This document shows positions 43,446-55,789 of a DNA stretch of 64,000 nucleotides, in pieces; position 1 is the first letter of the stretch; every line of letters starts with the position of its first letter. A program made the position numbers and the translations under genes. The DNA comes from Molanna angustata (taxonomy: Eukaryota; Arthropoda; Insecta; Trichoptera; Molannidae), in contig OY754990.1 of the NCBI GenBank assembly GCA_963576475.1, forward strand, positions 17,000,206 through 17,064,205. The letters run 5' to 3'. The notes beneath the pieces were generated by a model that did not search any database, was not told the origin of the DNA, and saw only the letters and a program-made list of their open reading frames with translations.

Positions 43446-43751
43446 CAAGGAGAGTTTTTGACGCTTGGACCGGTGCTGGGTTAGTTTATTCTGCGAATCT
43501 TCGAATGAAACCGTAATATTTACGATTTCAAGACCTTATTTTTCCAATACGACTTGTGTTTCACGACATTGTGTACGATATTGGTTTCTTTCAATCTTTG
43601 CCATTCTGAAATTGTCATGTTGTAAAGTCTTTTGACGAGCATGAATGAAACGATGCATGTTTACAATCTTCCGGTCTTACTTATAAGATTCCTTTAATAG
43701 TTAACTTAAAAAAAAATAGAAAAAAAAAATACTCCCAATAACAAGTTTTTT

Positions 43752-43917
43752 TAAAAATTGCTTCTCGGGCAACTAACAGGTACTATGTCAAATATTTATT
43801 TAACACGCACCCAATAACAAGTTGCCACTTTCTGGAGACTTAAGATTTTATCCGTCTCACAGATCCAGACTGAAAACACTATTAAAAACTGTGCCTCCAC
43901 CGGGAATCGATCCCGGG
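43752..43917 (-). mobile_element. SINE family B, head-truncated, with a stray tail
   Basis: Minus-strand copy from the B box (GATCGATTCCCGG) to the body end. Directly beside the broken head, plus-strand 'TGCCCGAGAAGTGATATAAA' (43922-43941) repeats the SINE tail in the opposite orientation. Confidence 0.78.
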
Positions 43918-43989
43918 AAGTGCCCGAGAAGTGATATAAAATTGTATACAAAAAAAAAATCTGCACAAAAGAATATTTTTAATATTCCC

Positions 43990-44180
43990 TCTTATATGGA
44001 TGGAATATTTTTAATATTCATGGTGAATTTCATAATTGTGTGACAAACATTCACCATAGAAATGTTGAAAATACTTGTAGTTTTTTTTAGAAACACACTG
44101 TTTAACATACATATATGAGAAATTTGATCTCAAATTGGCGTGTATGGGTTAATATGACGCCTTAATCTTAGTGAAATTTT
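43990..44180 (+). repeat. Dispersed repeat (family H), copy 2 of 2
   Basis: Partner of 19740-19930. Shares 'GAAATGTTGAAAATAC' and 'TTTAGAAACACACTGTTTAA'. Confidence 0.6.
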
Positions 44181-44299
44181 ACCAAACATGATTCGAAGTT
44201 TAGTCCATCAGATTGATATAACAGCGTAGTAGCCAGCCTTTATTTTAATTTACATTGTTATTGTAATCAGATTTATCGCAAATTTCCATCGCTATTCAA

Positions 44300-44620
44300 G
44301 TGGCATCTTGCGGATAATTGTAGAGTACCGAGTTATAATGTGGTTCGTCCCCCCGCTAAATAATCATAGTAATCAACGCGGCCGCCAGAGGGACAATAGC
44401 CGCACAATGGACCAGAGTTTTTGCTCTTTCCTCTTAAACAATGGGAGCCCCGAAAAGTTTCAAAGCGTCATTCATCAATCGATAGGGCAAAACTGCGCCG
44501 TGGTGGGGGATGTGGGAGATAAATGGGCAGAAGAAACGGAGGTAGAGGGGAGCAGTGGGAGAAGGAATGTCGGTAAAGCTGTTGCCACACCAGATGGATC
44601 ACCAAAGTTTATTTTTTAGA
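44300..44620. other. Less A+T-rich, non-repeat island, candidate host DNA
   Basis: Stands out from its surroundings by composition and by matching no repeat seen in the window. It contains three SOX-like cores (ACAATAG, ACAATGG, ACAATGG) and a TCF-like TTTCAAAG within about 80 bases. A 103-codon open frame crosses it (44308-44619) without a recognised domain. Regulatory or exonic function is speculation. Confidence 0.3.
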
Positions 44621-46154
44621 ATTTATGATTCAAAAAATTATATCCTTATTTGAGTCTTTTGGCTACGATGGTGATCCTTAATTTTAAATCTTATTATAAT
44701 TGAACGAAAGAAATAGGATTTTTACTTGATTAGTACATGTACTTATATTATATGTAAATGTATCTATAAATAAACAACGCAATAGACAACAATATAAAAC
44801 TAGCTCACCTTAGCACAGGCTATGCCTAGTGAGGGGGCTAGTAACAAAGATACAAACAAAAAGAGATAGCTTTAACTATGTAAGGAATGGTGGAATAATG
44901 AAATTATATTTATTGAAATGAAATAACTTATGTACTTGTGGATAATTTACGTAGTAGAATTCCATTTTAAATTATATTAAAATAAAACAATTTGTTTTTG
45001 ATTCTACGTGTATTTATAAGTTCGTCGATAGCTATTTCTAGAAATAACTTATATTTACTTTGTATGTCTACTATGTATGAATAAGCTTATATTAACTTCA
45101 ATTAGTTTGTATCTTATATCTACTCAATGTTTTTGGATAGAAATGAATAAATAAATAAATGATTTAATTATGCAAATCGTTTTAAGTGAAACTTGCAAAA
45201 AAAGAACCTGCAAAGCATGTGTTGATTTCTCTTAATTTACATTTCTTTATAGAAAAATACTGAAAAATAACACCGATTTTCATAAAAAAATAACATCGCT
45301 TTTCGCTTTTTTCCAAAAATATCACTCCTTTACAAAAAAATAATGAGAATAATAACAGCTTTTCTACCTTTTCTACAAAAATATATCCCTCTTTCAAAAA
45401 AAGGCATTACGGTAGTAATTCGTTCATTCGATAAGTAAATAATTGGGAAAAAAGATTGATATCTCATAGATTTTTTATTTAAATTTCCGATTTTCATTGT
45501 CTGTTGATATTTATTGAAATCTAATATGTCTGTTGTACTATTGAATAATCTGTTCTTTGTCGATTCTGCCGGATACTGCACTTGTTACAGTGTATGATTT
45601 TTGTTAGTAAAATTAGAGTTCCTTCCGAATATTTATCGTTCAGAGAATTGATCACAAGGCATAGGGCACAAAATTCAAACAACTAAGTACCATAAAATCA
45701 GTGCAATAGATAAGGGGGAGGTGTCAAGTGTACACTTGGTCCTGTTACGTACATATCTCTCAGAAACTTTACAAGGAATTATATTATTTTAAAGCGAGTG
45801 GCCGCAAAGTTGCGACACTGGTAGGCACCATCACCACCCGTTCCCAACCCTGATCAGCGGTGTGGGAAAGGAGGCGGAATAGGTGGACCCCGTAATCACC
45901 GAGTGGAATTGATAACCAATTGATTATGTTATTATTATTATTATACCCTCCCCTGACGATAATTTATTGGACTGATAGGAACAATCCCAAAACTGACACC
46001 CACACATACCCGTTAGATAGATCGCTGTTAACAGTTTACGGTTCACTCAAAAGCCTTTTTCATGATAATTATTCATCAGCCGAATGTTTTGAATCAGAGT
46101 AATAATGAATTATTTTTACTATCCACTACTAATCAAATAGTGGAAAATAATAAG
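44621..46154. other. Unassigned A+T-rich sequence
   Basis: A LINE-tail-like AATAAATAAATAAATG lies at 45145-45161. 45780-45910 is more G+C-rich with no recognised coding. Nothing else supported. Confidence 0.4.
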
Positions 46155-46640
46155 TATCCAACCGTCGATTCGTTCAAAAGATTTGCAATACAACACAATC
46201 AAATATTACCTAATGTAGAACACAATATCTCAAGCAACAAAACAAACTTCTATGGCGACGTGGTTGCACATCCCTAATTACCCCTACAAAAACAATACCG
46301 ACCAGAGATGATACATAGAGGTCGCTCTAGCGGCTCTGATCACTCTGCTCGGGAATTTTGTCTCAGCCATTAGCGTCATGTTTCTATATATTTTTTTAAT
46401 TAATTGTTGTAATTAATTTCTAATAATTAGTTTTAATTTTCGTTTGTTAACCGTTTAAGTGTTCTCTGAATAAATCCATGTATAAGTTACGCTCGTTCAT
46501 TTATTGTAATATACCTAACTGACATTCTTTTCTTCTTCCATATATTCTAATCATTAATTATTTGATATACGAGTAGTTCTTTAACTTGGAAAGTCTGTCG
46601 GGGAAAGTCTGGTTTGGGCATAGAATACGCTTAGCGTTCC
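46155..46640. other. Unassigned; possible Helitron 5' tip and possible solo LTR
   Basis: TCCAACCGTCGATTCGTTC at 46157-46175, after an A, matches the Hel-1 start with one mismatch, but the following sequence does not clearly belong to the family. 46290-46515, with 'CTCTGAATAAATCCATG' and 'TTCATTTATTGTAATA', has an LTR-like look, yet no matching second LTR or target duplication was found. Confidence 0.3.
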
Positions 46641-46654
46641 GATACGACTAGTAA

Positions 46655-46665
46655 TTTTATTTATT

Positions 46666-46708
<43 letters not shown>
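46655..46708. repeat. (TTTA)n microsatellite
   Basis: About a dozen units, probably the tail of a minus-strand LINE whose body is not recognisable. Confidence 0.85.
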
Positions 46709-46839
46709 CTAGCTTTTATGTCCCGCCGTTGGCCAAGAATGTAAATTAGTGAAGGAATAAGCAATCGTTTATATAATATTGTCACAAAAAATATTTGCTA
46801 ATTCGTAGTTTGAAATTTAATTGAGTTTAAGCGATGTAA

Positions 46840-47480
46840 AATGTTCAAGTGATGGTCACAACCCATTTGTTTTTATATATAAGTACATAGGTACATACAA
46901 TTTCTGCACGCATGGACTATGGTAAATGGTTTTAAATATGACTGATTATAAAGAGACAACGTTGTAAAGAGTTTGGATTTGGCCACAACCCCTATTTTTA
47001 TATATTGTCATCGAACGCAAATGTGTTTTAAATATTTAGTAATTTTGGATGATGGGAAATGGCTTAAAAATTAAATAAACAAAAGTACTGAAAAGATTCT
47101 AGTGTTGGTCACATCCCATTCGTTTTTATATTTTTCGTCAAGTGTGCATACCTATAGATTATTATATTTTTGCACAATAAAACTGATCTACATTACAGAA
47201 GAAGACTTAAATAGTTTTTAATTTGAATATAAACGTTGTGAAGAGTCCAGTAATGGCCACAACCCCGATTTTTTATTATATTGTCATCAAAATCAAATGT
47301 GTAGTTATTGAAAATTAAGCAATATATGATGATATAATAAATGGTGTAAATTTCGATTGAAAAAAAGTATTGAGAAGATTCTAGTGATGGTCACATCCCA
47401 TTCGTTTTATGTATTTTCGTCAAGTGTGCATGTTGTTTATAATATTTCTATACAATAAACTATAAGACTTAAAACTAACC
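46840..47480. repeat. Long-unit tandem repeat, unit about 250-285 bp
   Basis: GTGATGGTCACA(A/T)CCCATT recurs near 46852, 47101 and 47384. Between these, 'GGCCACAACCCC' recurs near 46982 and 47256, with 'ATTGTCATCGAA/AAAA' after each. So the array has two related half-units alternating. No coding. Confidence 0.7.
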
Positions 47481-47489
47481 CAAAAGACT

Positions 47490-48405
47490 AAATGAAAAAA
47501 AAAAAATAAGTATAAGACTATAACAAATAGTTTGTAATAAAAACTGACCCAATGGTCTACATAAAAGATGCAATAGAAGAATTACACAATAGTAAATGTA
47601 TTATATAAAAAACTGACCAAATGGTCTTCATAAAAGAAGAAGAAGATGAATTGAACTATAGGAAATATTTTATATAAAATTCACCCAACGTCTACATTAA
47701 ATAAGAAAACGAAGAATTAGACTAAATGAAATAGTTTGCATAAAAACTAACCAAAAGATCTACAAAAAATAAATAAAAGAAGAATTAGACTATAGAAAGT
47801 AGTTACTATAAAAACTGACCCAAAGGTCTACATATTAGAAGAATAATTATACGTCAGGAAATAGATTGTATAAAAACTAACGCAAAGGTCAACATAAAAG
47901 AAGACGAAGAAGAATTAGACTAAAGGAAAAGTTTGTATGAAATCTCTCCCTTGGTCTACATAAAAGAGGAAAATATTAGACTATAGGAAGTTAGTTTATA
48001 CAAAATTCAACAAAGGTCTACATAAAATTAGAAAAAGAAGAATTACGTTAAAAGAAATATTTGGTATCAAAACTGGCCCAGAGGTCTACATAAAATAAGA
48101 AGAAAAAGAATCAGATAATAGTAATTAGTTTGTTTAAAAACTCACCCAAAGGGCTACATAAAAGAAGAGGAAGAAGATGAATTAGACTATAGGAAATAGT
48201 TTGTATAAAAACTCACCCAAGGTCTACATAAATTAAGAAAAAGAAAAATTAGACTATAGGAAATAGTTTATTTATGGACTGTCCCAAATGACTTCACAAA
48301 AGAAGAGGAAGAAGAATTAAACTCCAAGAAATAGTTTGTATAAAAAATCACCCAAAGGTCTACTTAAATAAAAGAAGAATTTCACTATAGGAAATAGTTT
48401 GTAGA
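47490..48405. repeat. Minisatellite, unit about 60-70 bp, about 14 copies
   Basis: Diverged units of the form ATTAGACTATAGGAAATAGT, TTGTATAAAAACTCACCCAA and AGGTCTACATAAAAGAAGAA recur across the interval. The GAA-rich part varies in length, which explains the uneven spacing. No gene. Confidence 0.85.
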
Positions 48406-49114
48406 TTGAATGACATGTGTATTGTAGTTAACCTAAGATAGTTTAATAATTTTCCTATACGAAATTAGTATATTGTTGGTTTTTAAGTAGTATTAGGTAT
48501 GTAGGTACCTACCTACAATGATGTTCTAAATTAATTCGAATTCGATTTATAACAAATTTTATTTGAATATCAGAATGTGTCCGTAACCATAGTAACCATA
48601 GAACATGTAAAAAATATCAAATGGTTTGTAGACATTTTTTGAATAATATGTATGTAGGTACCTACATTGGTTTGTTCGATGCCATAAAAATGAAAATTGT
48701 CCGAAATATCAAATATTATATACAAATTATGCAATTTTATTTTGCCTATATCTTTACTAATAATTAACAGACTTTTACAATATACGTCTTAAAACTTGCT
48801 GTAATGTCTTGTGTTTCATTTTATTATTTCATAATTACATTTATTTCAAAGGTTTATTATTTTCAAGAACATATTCATTCGGTAGGAAAATGAAATATTG
48901 TATGAAAAGATATTAAAATGGCGGCATTTATGTACAAAACGCTTACTTTAAAAATAAGTTTAACATTATAATTATACAAAATATTCACCATGTTTTTCAC
49001 TTAAACGCTAAGTTATACTTGAAAATATATTTTTTTCGTGTAAATACGTACTTCTAACTTTTAAACTAACAGATATTTGCGTGCAAAATGTACACTTTTT
49101 TGACAGATATGACT
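48406..49114. other. Unassigned A+T-rich sequence
   Basis: No gene or clear repeat borders. It may be a further part of the element whose inner segment follows at 49115. Confidence 0.35.
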
Positions 49115-49286
49115 TCGAAAATTTTGTATGAGAAAAATAATTATTGAAATATTTTTAAAATTCAGCATTTTTATCGCATAATTTTTAGCGTGACACTGCA
49201 TCAGGTATACTGGTACACGTTCGCACATAAATTAGATTTTTAGATGCTCTTGGTTTTTCAGAAGGCGTGAGACAAACACACACACA

Positions 49287-49325
<39 letters not shown>

Positions 49326-49345
49326 TAACATTTTGATTGCTTTAT
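49115..49345 (-). mobile_element. Inner segment of the hAT family seen at 4467
   Basis: The reverse complement shares 'GTGTGTTTGTCTCACGC', 'CATCTAAAAATCTAAT', 'GTACCAGTATACCTGA' and 'AAAATGCTGAATT' with 4548-4720. A CA repeat (49275-49320) lies inside the corresponding GT-rich stretch. Termini were not found. Confidence 0.72.
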
Positions 49346-49351
49346 TACTTT

Positions 49352-49655
<304 letters not shown>

Positions 49656-49659
49656 AACA

Positions 49660-50187
49660 ATTAACAATATACCTATACCTAGAAAAGAATCGGTGAAAGA
49701 CCTAGGAATTATTATGGATAGTAAACTGTCATTTGACGATCACATGAATAATATAAGTAAAAAAGCCAATAAAATGTTGGGCTTCATCATCAGGAACTGT
49801 AAACCTTTTTCAAATATTGAATGCCTCAAAATTCTATATACATCTATGGTAAGAAGTCATTTGGAGTACGGATCGCAAATTTGGAACCCGATGTATCTTA
49901 AGTACATAAATAGACTGGATAGTGTACAAAAACGCTTCCTCAAACACCTCATCTACAAATTTGGCTGTCGGGAATTAATGGGCCCGCATAATCATATAAA
50001 TAACGTATACTTAGCTGAATCAAAATTTAATTTACCATCACTATCATCTAGACGAATAACTGCAGACTCACTATTTTTGTTTAAACTATTTCATAACATT
50101 ATTGATTGTCCAAATTTATTAGAAAATATCTCACTTCACATTCCAAACCGCAATGTCAGATCAAAACCTACTTTTTATATGGGCTAA
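49660..50187 (+). mobile_element. CR1/Jockey-like LINE ORF2 fragment
   Basis: Open for about 175 codons: KDLGIIMDSKLSFDDHMNNI, KKANKMLGFIIRN, LVRSHLEYGSQIW-like MVRSHLEYGSQIWNPMYLKY and HIPNRNVRSKPTFYMG, then a stop. It is cut on the 5' side by the ATTT array and lacks the last 40 or so residues and the tail. Most similar in layout to the fragment at 5.3-6.1 kb. Confidence 0.85.
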
Positions 50188-51244
50188 AATATTACTTAAG
50201 ATAACGTATGAGGATGCAAATGTGATTGGTACAAGGAAAAAAAATATACTTTAAAAAAAAATATCATCACACCTTGTCCCTTACTGATATATGTAGATAA
50301 GAGAACGATTTTTTTTACTATGCCTAATTTAGGGAATACAGGAGGATGTATGTTAAGCAACCTCTCGACCAGCGGGGCTACTTATGAAGTTATAACAGAA
50401 ATATTTAGATCGGCTTCCGTCGTGGTCACCAATTTAGCGGTATGTATGTTGGGAGGAAGTTTTATATTTAAATTAGAATATTAATAAGATATCAGAAAAG
50501 GTTGCGAGTTTAAATTACGTGTTCCAAATCATCTCCCAAAATACATACAACTATTTTTTTTTCTTTCCGAAATTAAATATAATTTTTTCATAGTTTTAAT
50601 TGACATACAACTATTTTTAGATATTGCAATTGTTTTACTCAGCCATTTATTATGATTTTTTTTTTATTAGAGTTTTATTTATTTACATTTTTTAAACAAT
50701 AAGTATTCTTGCACTAAACTGCAAAAGCAGTTTAACAGTGCTAGCTCTCTCGTACACTTATATAAATTTGATAATGTAACAAAAAATAATTATAAACAAA
50801 CAAAAATTAAAAACTAGCAATACAATATAACAATAATTAAAACCATTAACACAATCTAACAACAAAGAAAACATACAAACTTATATATACAATTCTTGTA
50901 ACATTTTTTTTATTTTATTGAAATAATAGAGAGATGATAGGTTTAATAATAAAAGAAAACTTACTCAGATTGATTATATTTTCAAATTAAATAGTTAACA
51001 AATTTTATGTAAGTAATTGTTCCGCGAATACTGGGGTCGAGTTAAAATAATATATTCCTTGAACACGATGCAAATTGTGCAAGTACGGCTAGCTGACGAG
51101 CGAATAACGATTCGCCGCGTTGGTTGATCGAAATACGATGCGCTGTCTCTCGATCGTATTCGGCAATCTTCGTGAGAAGCGAGATCGTCCGAGCGAGATG
51201 GCATCCTTGATGGGGAGGTATGTCCTCGCCACAGAATAATAGTA
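50188..51244. other. Unassigned; a G+C-richer patch near 51060-51200
   Basis: The patch has 'GATCG'- and 'CGATT'-rich DNA and a 69-codon minus-strand open frame without recognised features. Nothing else is supported. Confidence 0.35.
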
Positions 51245-51910
51245 TTAATTAATTTATTTATTTATTTCTCATACGGCATGTATTGACTTTTACAAATATA
51301 CATTAAAATATACATAGGTACTGAGAAAAAACATAGAGACTAAAAACAATAATACATTAAGTAAAAGGAAAAAAAAAGAAAATATACTAAAAAAGTTAAT
51401 AAAACAATATGTGAAGCAACTAAATATAAAAAAGATAGGTATATACAGATAAAATTTGAACACAAATCAGCAGAAGAAACAGTGCAACTTAAAAATACAT
51501 TTGTTTACTGTAATATTTACAACAGAAAAAAAAAGAAAAATAATATTACATAGATAGTCAAGATTCATTCATTACATAATATAATCATTTCATTATATGT
51601 AACAACAAACTCTTGTATGCACCATAACCCAATGCAAAGACATCGATCTGCTCAAACTTATTTGCAAGTCTTGGAAGTCTCTGCATTGGTGAGCCAAACA
51701 AATAATTTGTGTAGACATTTTGTAAAGCGAAACATTCACTATTGCGAGTGAGTCTTGACGGTACACGTAAGTGAATCTGTGACAAAAGACGAGGACAATC
51801 TACAACACCATTCAGTAATCTATGAAAAAATGCAAGATCAGCTACTACTCTCCTTATCTCCAGCGCATCAAGAGAGCAAAATGATCTCAAAAATTCATAC
51901 AACAATTAAT
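51245..51910 (-). mobile_element. CR1/Jockey-like LINE, 3' end with tail
   Basis: On the minus strand 106 open codons (51905-51585) include EIRRVVADLAFFHRLLNGVV, IHLRVPSRLTRNSECFAL and ALGYGAYKSLLLHIMK with the stop. A 300-bp A+T-rich 3' UTR follows, and an AAATAAATAAATTAATT tail at 51250-51270. 5'-truncated just after the insertion point. Confidence 0.85.
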
Positions 51911-52122
51911 GACAATTTTAAACTAAAACGTTGATATTAACAAATATTCGTGAATAAATGTAGAGAAACATTAAAATTTGATAACAATCGAGTACTGATT
52001 TATACATTTTTAAGATTAAGTCAAGCTAAGATCGTATAAAGAACGTGTCATGGGTAACCCCCCTGTCCTTGACTTGACGTCTACTAAATAAATGTGTAAA
52101 AAAGATAGTCACGGTATACATT

Positions 52123-52945
52123 AAAACATTTATATTGCTCTCTTGTCAGAGGTCTATATGGAATCCCCAGTACAAGGTTTACATTCACTCGTTGGATCAA
52201 ATTCAGAACAAATTCATTAAATATTCAAACTACCGTTGTAACAATACTAACCAACCTACTATACTAACTTCTTTGACCACGCGACGCACAATTTCAGACC
52301 TTATGTTCCTTCACAGTATACTAAATGGAAACATAGTATGCCGTGAAATTCTTACCAATATCAAATTTAATACATCTACTCGCCGGACAAGACATACGTC
52401 ACTTTTCTTCTCCAATATCTGTAAAACAAATGCTTCCAAAAACGCTCCGATTAACAGAATGATAAACTTATTTAACTCTTATGAAAAAAATGACGACTTA
52501 GACATATTTTTTGATTCACATATAACATTCAAAAATAAACTTATATCTAACATCGTGACATTATAACAATTAGGTACTGATTAATTTTATTTTTCCCAAC
52601 CACCCTCAGCAATATATTTTCCTTTTCTTCTCAACTCATGAATCTGTCAATATATGTTCGTCTACACACACATGCACACCCTCTATCACACACACACACA
52701 CACACACATACACACCCACACACTCACACTCTTTCTAGATATCTCTTTCACACACACACATGTATGTATTACTCTTCTCTCATGCGCGCACCCACACTAA
52801 TTCACACTTTTTTGTTGTATTATTTTGATATTAGGCATAGTACGTAAGAGGTACATGTTATTTTTGTATTATTATTTATTTAATTTTAATAATTGTATGC
52901 ATGTACTGTGTACCTACTGTCCTTTGTAAAATAAAATAAAATAAA
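52123..52945 (+). mobile_element. Same family as the full-length LINE, 5'-truncated
   Basis: Nearly identical to the last 750 bases of 22750-27570, including the 3' UTR with 'TGAATCTGTCAATATATGTT' and 'AGTACGTAAGAGGTACATGT'. It has a 19-20 bp internal deletion near 52153 and an expanded CA repeat at 52688-52720. Ends AAAATAAAATAAAAAAAAAT. Confidence 0.92.
52135..52566 (+). pseudogene. LINE ORF2 C-terminus
   Basis: Reads SIWNPQYKVYIHSLDQIQNK to the native end (HITFKNKLISNIVTL and stop), with only a handful of substitutions against the intact ORF2. The post-RT region alone, without catalytic domains. Confidence 0.88.
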
Positions 52946-53247
52946 AAAAAATATAAGTAAACTTTTTCGTTAATCACGCTCTATTTATTACCAGATAGTT
53001 CACTTTTATAAGTAAGAGGGTATATGTTTTCCGACACACAATTTACTATCAAGACGTGTGGTATTGTCTCATGTCATTTTGACCTCAGTGTTAATAGCTT
53101 GCAATCTTAGATGACCTTGTTTATAGCACTCAGAGGCAGACTTAATGCACTATATAGACTTTGAAAGTGGGTCGAACAGCGACTTTCTTAAGGGGGGGGG
53201 GACTGCTGCCAACGTACCTATTTTTCAATTTGATATACCATCATTAT

Positions 53248-54269
53248 TCCAACTGTCTATTTGTTCAGGAGAACTTTGTTCTCTTAACATATCGACAATG
53301 TATCAAGCCAGAATACGCGAGAATTGTATGGAGAGGTCTACTTTTTTCACGGCTTTTCCAACTTTGAAGTCAAAAAACACCAACTTAGAGGCTTCGCAGC
53401 ATATATGTTCCATACACGGATTTACTCAGAATTCGGAGTAGAACATTTCGTGTGTCTGTGTGTCTGTGTGTGTGTCTGTGTGTCTGTGTGTGTGTGTGTC
53501 CGTCCCCCCCTTATAACTTTTGATCCGCTCAATTTACAGAGCCTAAAATTTCAGAATATATAAACAGTTACAGGCCTACAAAACTTTTATACTCGGAATT
53601 TTGAATTTTTGTTTCAGTCAGGGGTTATCAACTTTTGAATTTTTATTTTATTTTTCCATATATCTCAGAAACCATAAACGGTAGAACGCTGAAAATTGGT
53701 ACAAACATAGACAAATACAAAATCTCAAATTAGTTTTTTCAAAAAAATTCCAGGGTTTCTCAAACATTTTTTATTAAGAAAAATATTTTTTTTATGATAA
53801 ATTTATGAGTTTAACTGCCTATATTTCCAAAACTTTTACAATTATCGAAAAAAGCCGAAACACCCCAACTAGATAATTTAATTTTCTATAAAAAATATTA
53901 ACATTGTAGTAGAAGATCTCAATTTTTTTTTAACAATTTTTTTAAAAATTGAATTTAGTGACGACATCGCTTCATACATTTTGTATGGCAGTCGCCTATA
54001 CACAATATGTAAGAAGACTTAATAGTTTGTTACTTCATCTCCAAACATACATACATACCATCATGCAATTTGCATATTCTGGGTAGGAAAAAGGATCTTC
54101 TTCCATACTATCCTATCTTGACATACATACCTACATATGTTGTATAGAAAACAAAATATCTGAAAATATTCAATAATTTGTATCTATGGGTTTATAGTTT
54201 GGTACATATTCTTCAACTATACATACTATCGCTATCGACAGTTGGATCTCATGTGTTACATGCAACTAG
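53248..54269 (+). mobile_element. Helitron Hel-1, complete copy
   Basis: TCCAACTGTCTATTTGTTCA start, CTAG end at 54266-54269, 3' hairpin CATGT-GTT-ACATG and subterminal inverted repeat all present. Flanking bases are T and T instead of A and T, so the 5' flank or first base may have changed. GT-rich segment at 53449-53500. No Rep/helicase. Confidence 0.88.
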
Positions 54270-54363
54270 TTCTAATAGATTGTTTTGCTATATCATTTTA
54301 AGTAAGTGATCTACATAATATCTTGATATCATCCAATTTATCGATTAGTTTGTTAAGTTATTT

Positions 54364-55375
54364 TCCAACTGTCGATTTGTTCAGGAGAACTTTGTTCTCT
54401 TAACATATCGACAATGTATCAAGCCAGAATACGCGAGAATTGTATGGAGAGGTCTACTTTTTTCACGGCTTTTCCAACTTTGAAGTCAAAAAACACCAAC
54501 TTAGAGGCTTCGCAGCATATATGTTCCATACACGGATTTACTCAGAATTCGGAGTAGAACATTTCGTGTGTCTGTGTGTGTGTGTGTGTCTGTGTGTCTG
54601 TGTGTGTGTCCGTCCCCCCCTTATAACTTTTGATCCGCTCAATTTACAGAGCCTTAAATTTCAGAATATATAAACAGTTACAGGCCTACAAAACTTTTAT
54701 ACTCGGAATTTTGAATTTTTGTTTCAGTCAGGGGTTATCAACTTTTGAATTTTTATTTTATTTTTCCCTATATCTCAGAAACCATAAAAGCTAGAACGCT
54801 GAAAATTGGTATAAACATAGACAAATACAAAATCTCAAATTAGTTTTTTCAAAAAAATTCCAGGGTTTCTCAAACATTTTTTATTAAGAAAAGTATTTTT
54901 TTTATGATAAATTTATGAGTTTAACTGCCTATATTTCCATTTATTTTTAAAATATCGAAAGAAGCCGAAACACCCCAACTAGATAATTTAATTTTATATA
55001 AAAAATATTAACAGTAGCAGTACATCTCAAATTTTTTTTAACAATTTTTATAAAAATTGAATTTAGTGACGACATCGCTTCATACAATTTGTATGGTAGT
55101 CACCTATACACAATATCAAAGAAGACTTAATAGTTTGATACTTCATCTCTAAACATACAATATACATATACCATCATGCTGTTTTCATATTCCGGGTAGG
55201 AAAAAAAGACTGACCTCCATACTATCCTATCTTGACTACCTAGGTACATGTGTTGTATAGAAAACTAAATATCATAAAATAATAAATAATTTGTATTTAT
55301 GGGTTTGGTACTTATTCTTCAACTATACATACTATCGCTGTCGACAGTTGGATCTCATGTGTTACATGCAACTAG
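54364..55375 (+). mobile_element. Helitron Hel-1, complete copy, neighbour of the previous one
   Basis: Starts TCCAACTGTCGATTTGTTCA and ends GTTACATGCAACTAG. It is very similar to 53248-54269 (only scattered differences) and in the same orientation, 94 bp apart. The two are closer to each other than to the copies at 9436 and 59365. Confidence 0.88.
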
Positions 55376-55382
55376 TGACGTA

Positions 55383-55719
55383 CCCCGATTTTCAATGTTT
55401 ATCTTATATTTTTAATAAACTATAAGGCTTAGTTCAATATAAATATATTTTTAATTAATGAAGACAAAAATATCTAAAAATAAGATGTGACGTTGCATTA
55501 ATGCTTCAGGTTTAGTAAATAAACCTAAACAACATTTATTTTCCATTCAGCGCCATTGCGAAACAAATGTTTTTTTGGTTTATTCACTTAATGTGAAGCA
55601 TTAATGCAATGTCACATCATATTTTTCTAGATATTTGGTCTTCTTTAATTTATAAAAAAATAAATTGCTCTATACCTTGTATTTTTTTAGAAATTTAAGA
55701 TAAATGTCAAAAATCGGGG
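55383..55719. mobile_element. Tc1/mariner-type MITE, long inverted repeats, TA duplication
   Basis: Ends CCCCGATTTT / AAAATCGGGG with TA on both sides (55381-55382, 55720-55721). The inverted arms extend about 130 bases (AATGTTTATCTTA against TAAGATAAATGTC; GCATTAATGCTTC against GAAGCATTAATGC). It lies 7 bp behind a Helitron. No transposase. Confidence 0.85.
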
Positions 55720-55789
55720 TATGCTTATTATTTTCCTACAAGAATATATACAGAATATAATTAAAAAGTTAAGGAATATTTTTCTTCAT

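Noticed and set aside
44308..44619. 103-codon open frame as protein
   Set aside because: Composition is not clearly coding and no family is recognised; kept only as an unassigned island.
46290..46515. Solo LTR of a BEL/Pao or Gypsy element
   Set aside because: It looks LTR-like with a poly-A signal, but there is no second copy, no primer-binding site and no duplication.
53161..53563. Open frames in the Helitrons (also 9545-9733 and 54440-54673)
   Set aside because: They translate the GT-repeat and non-coding conserved DNA of a non-autonomous element. They shift between copies and have no domain.
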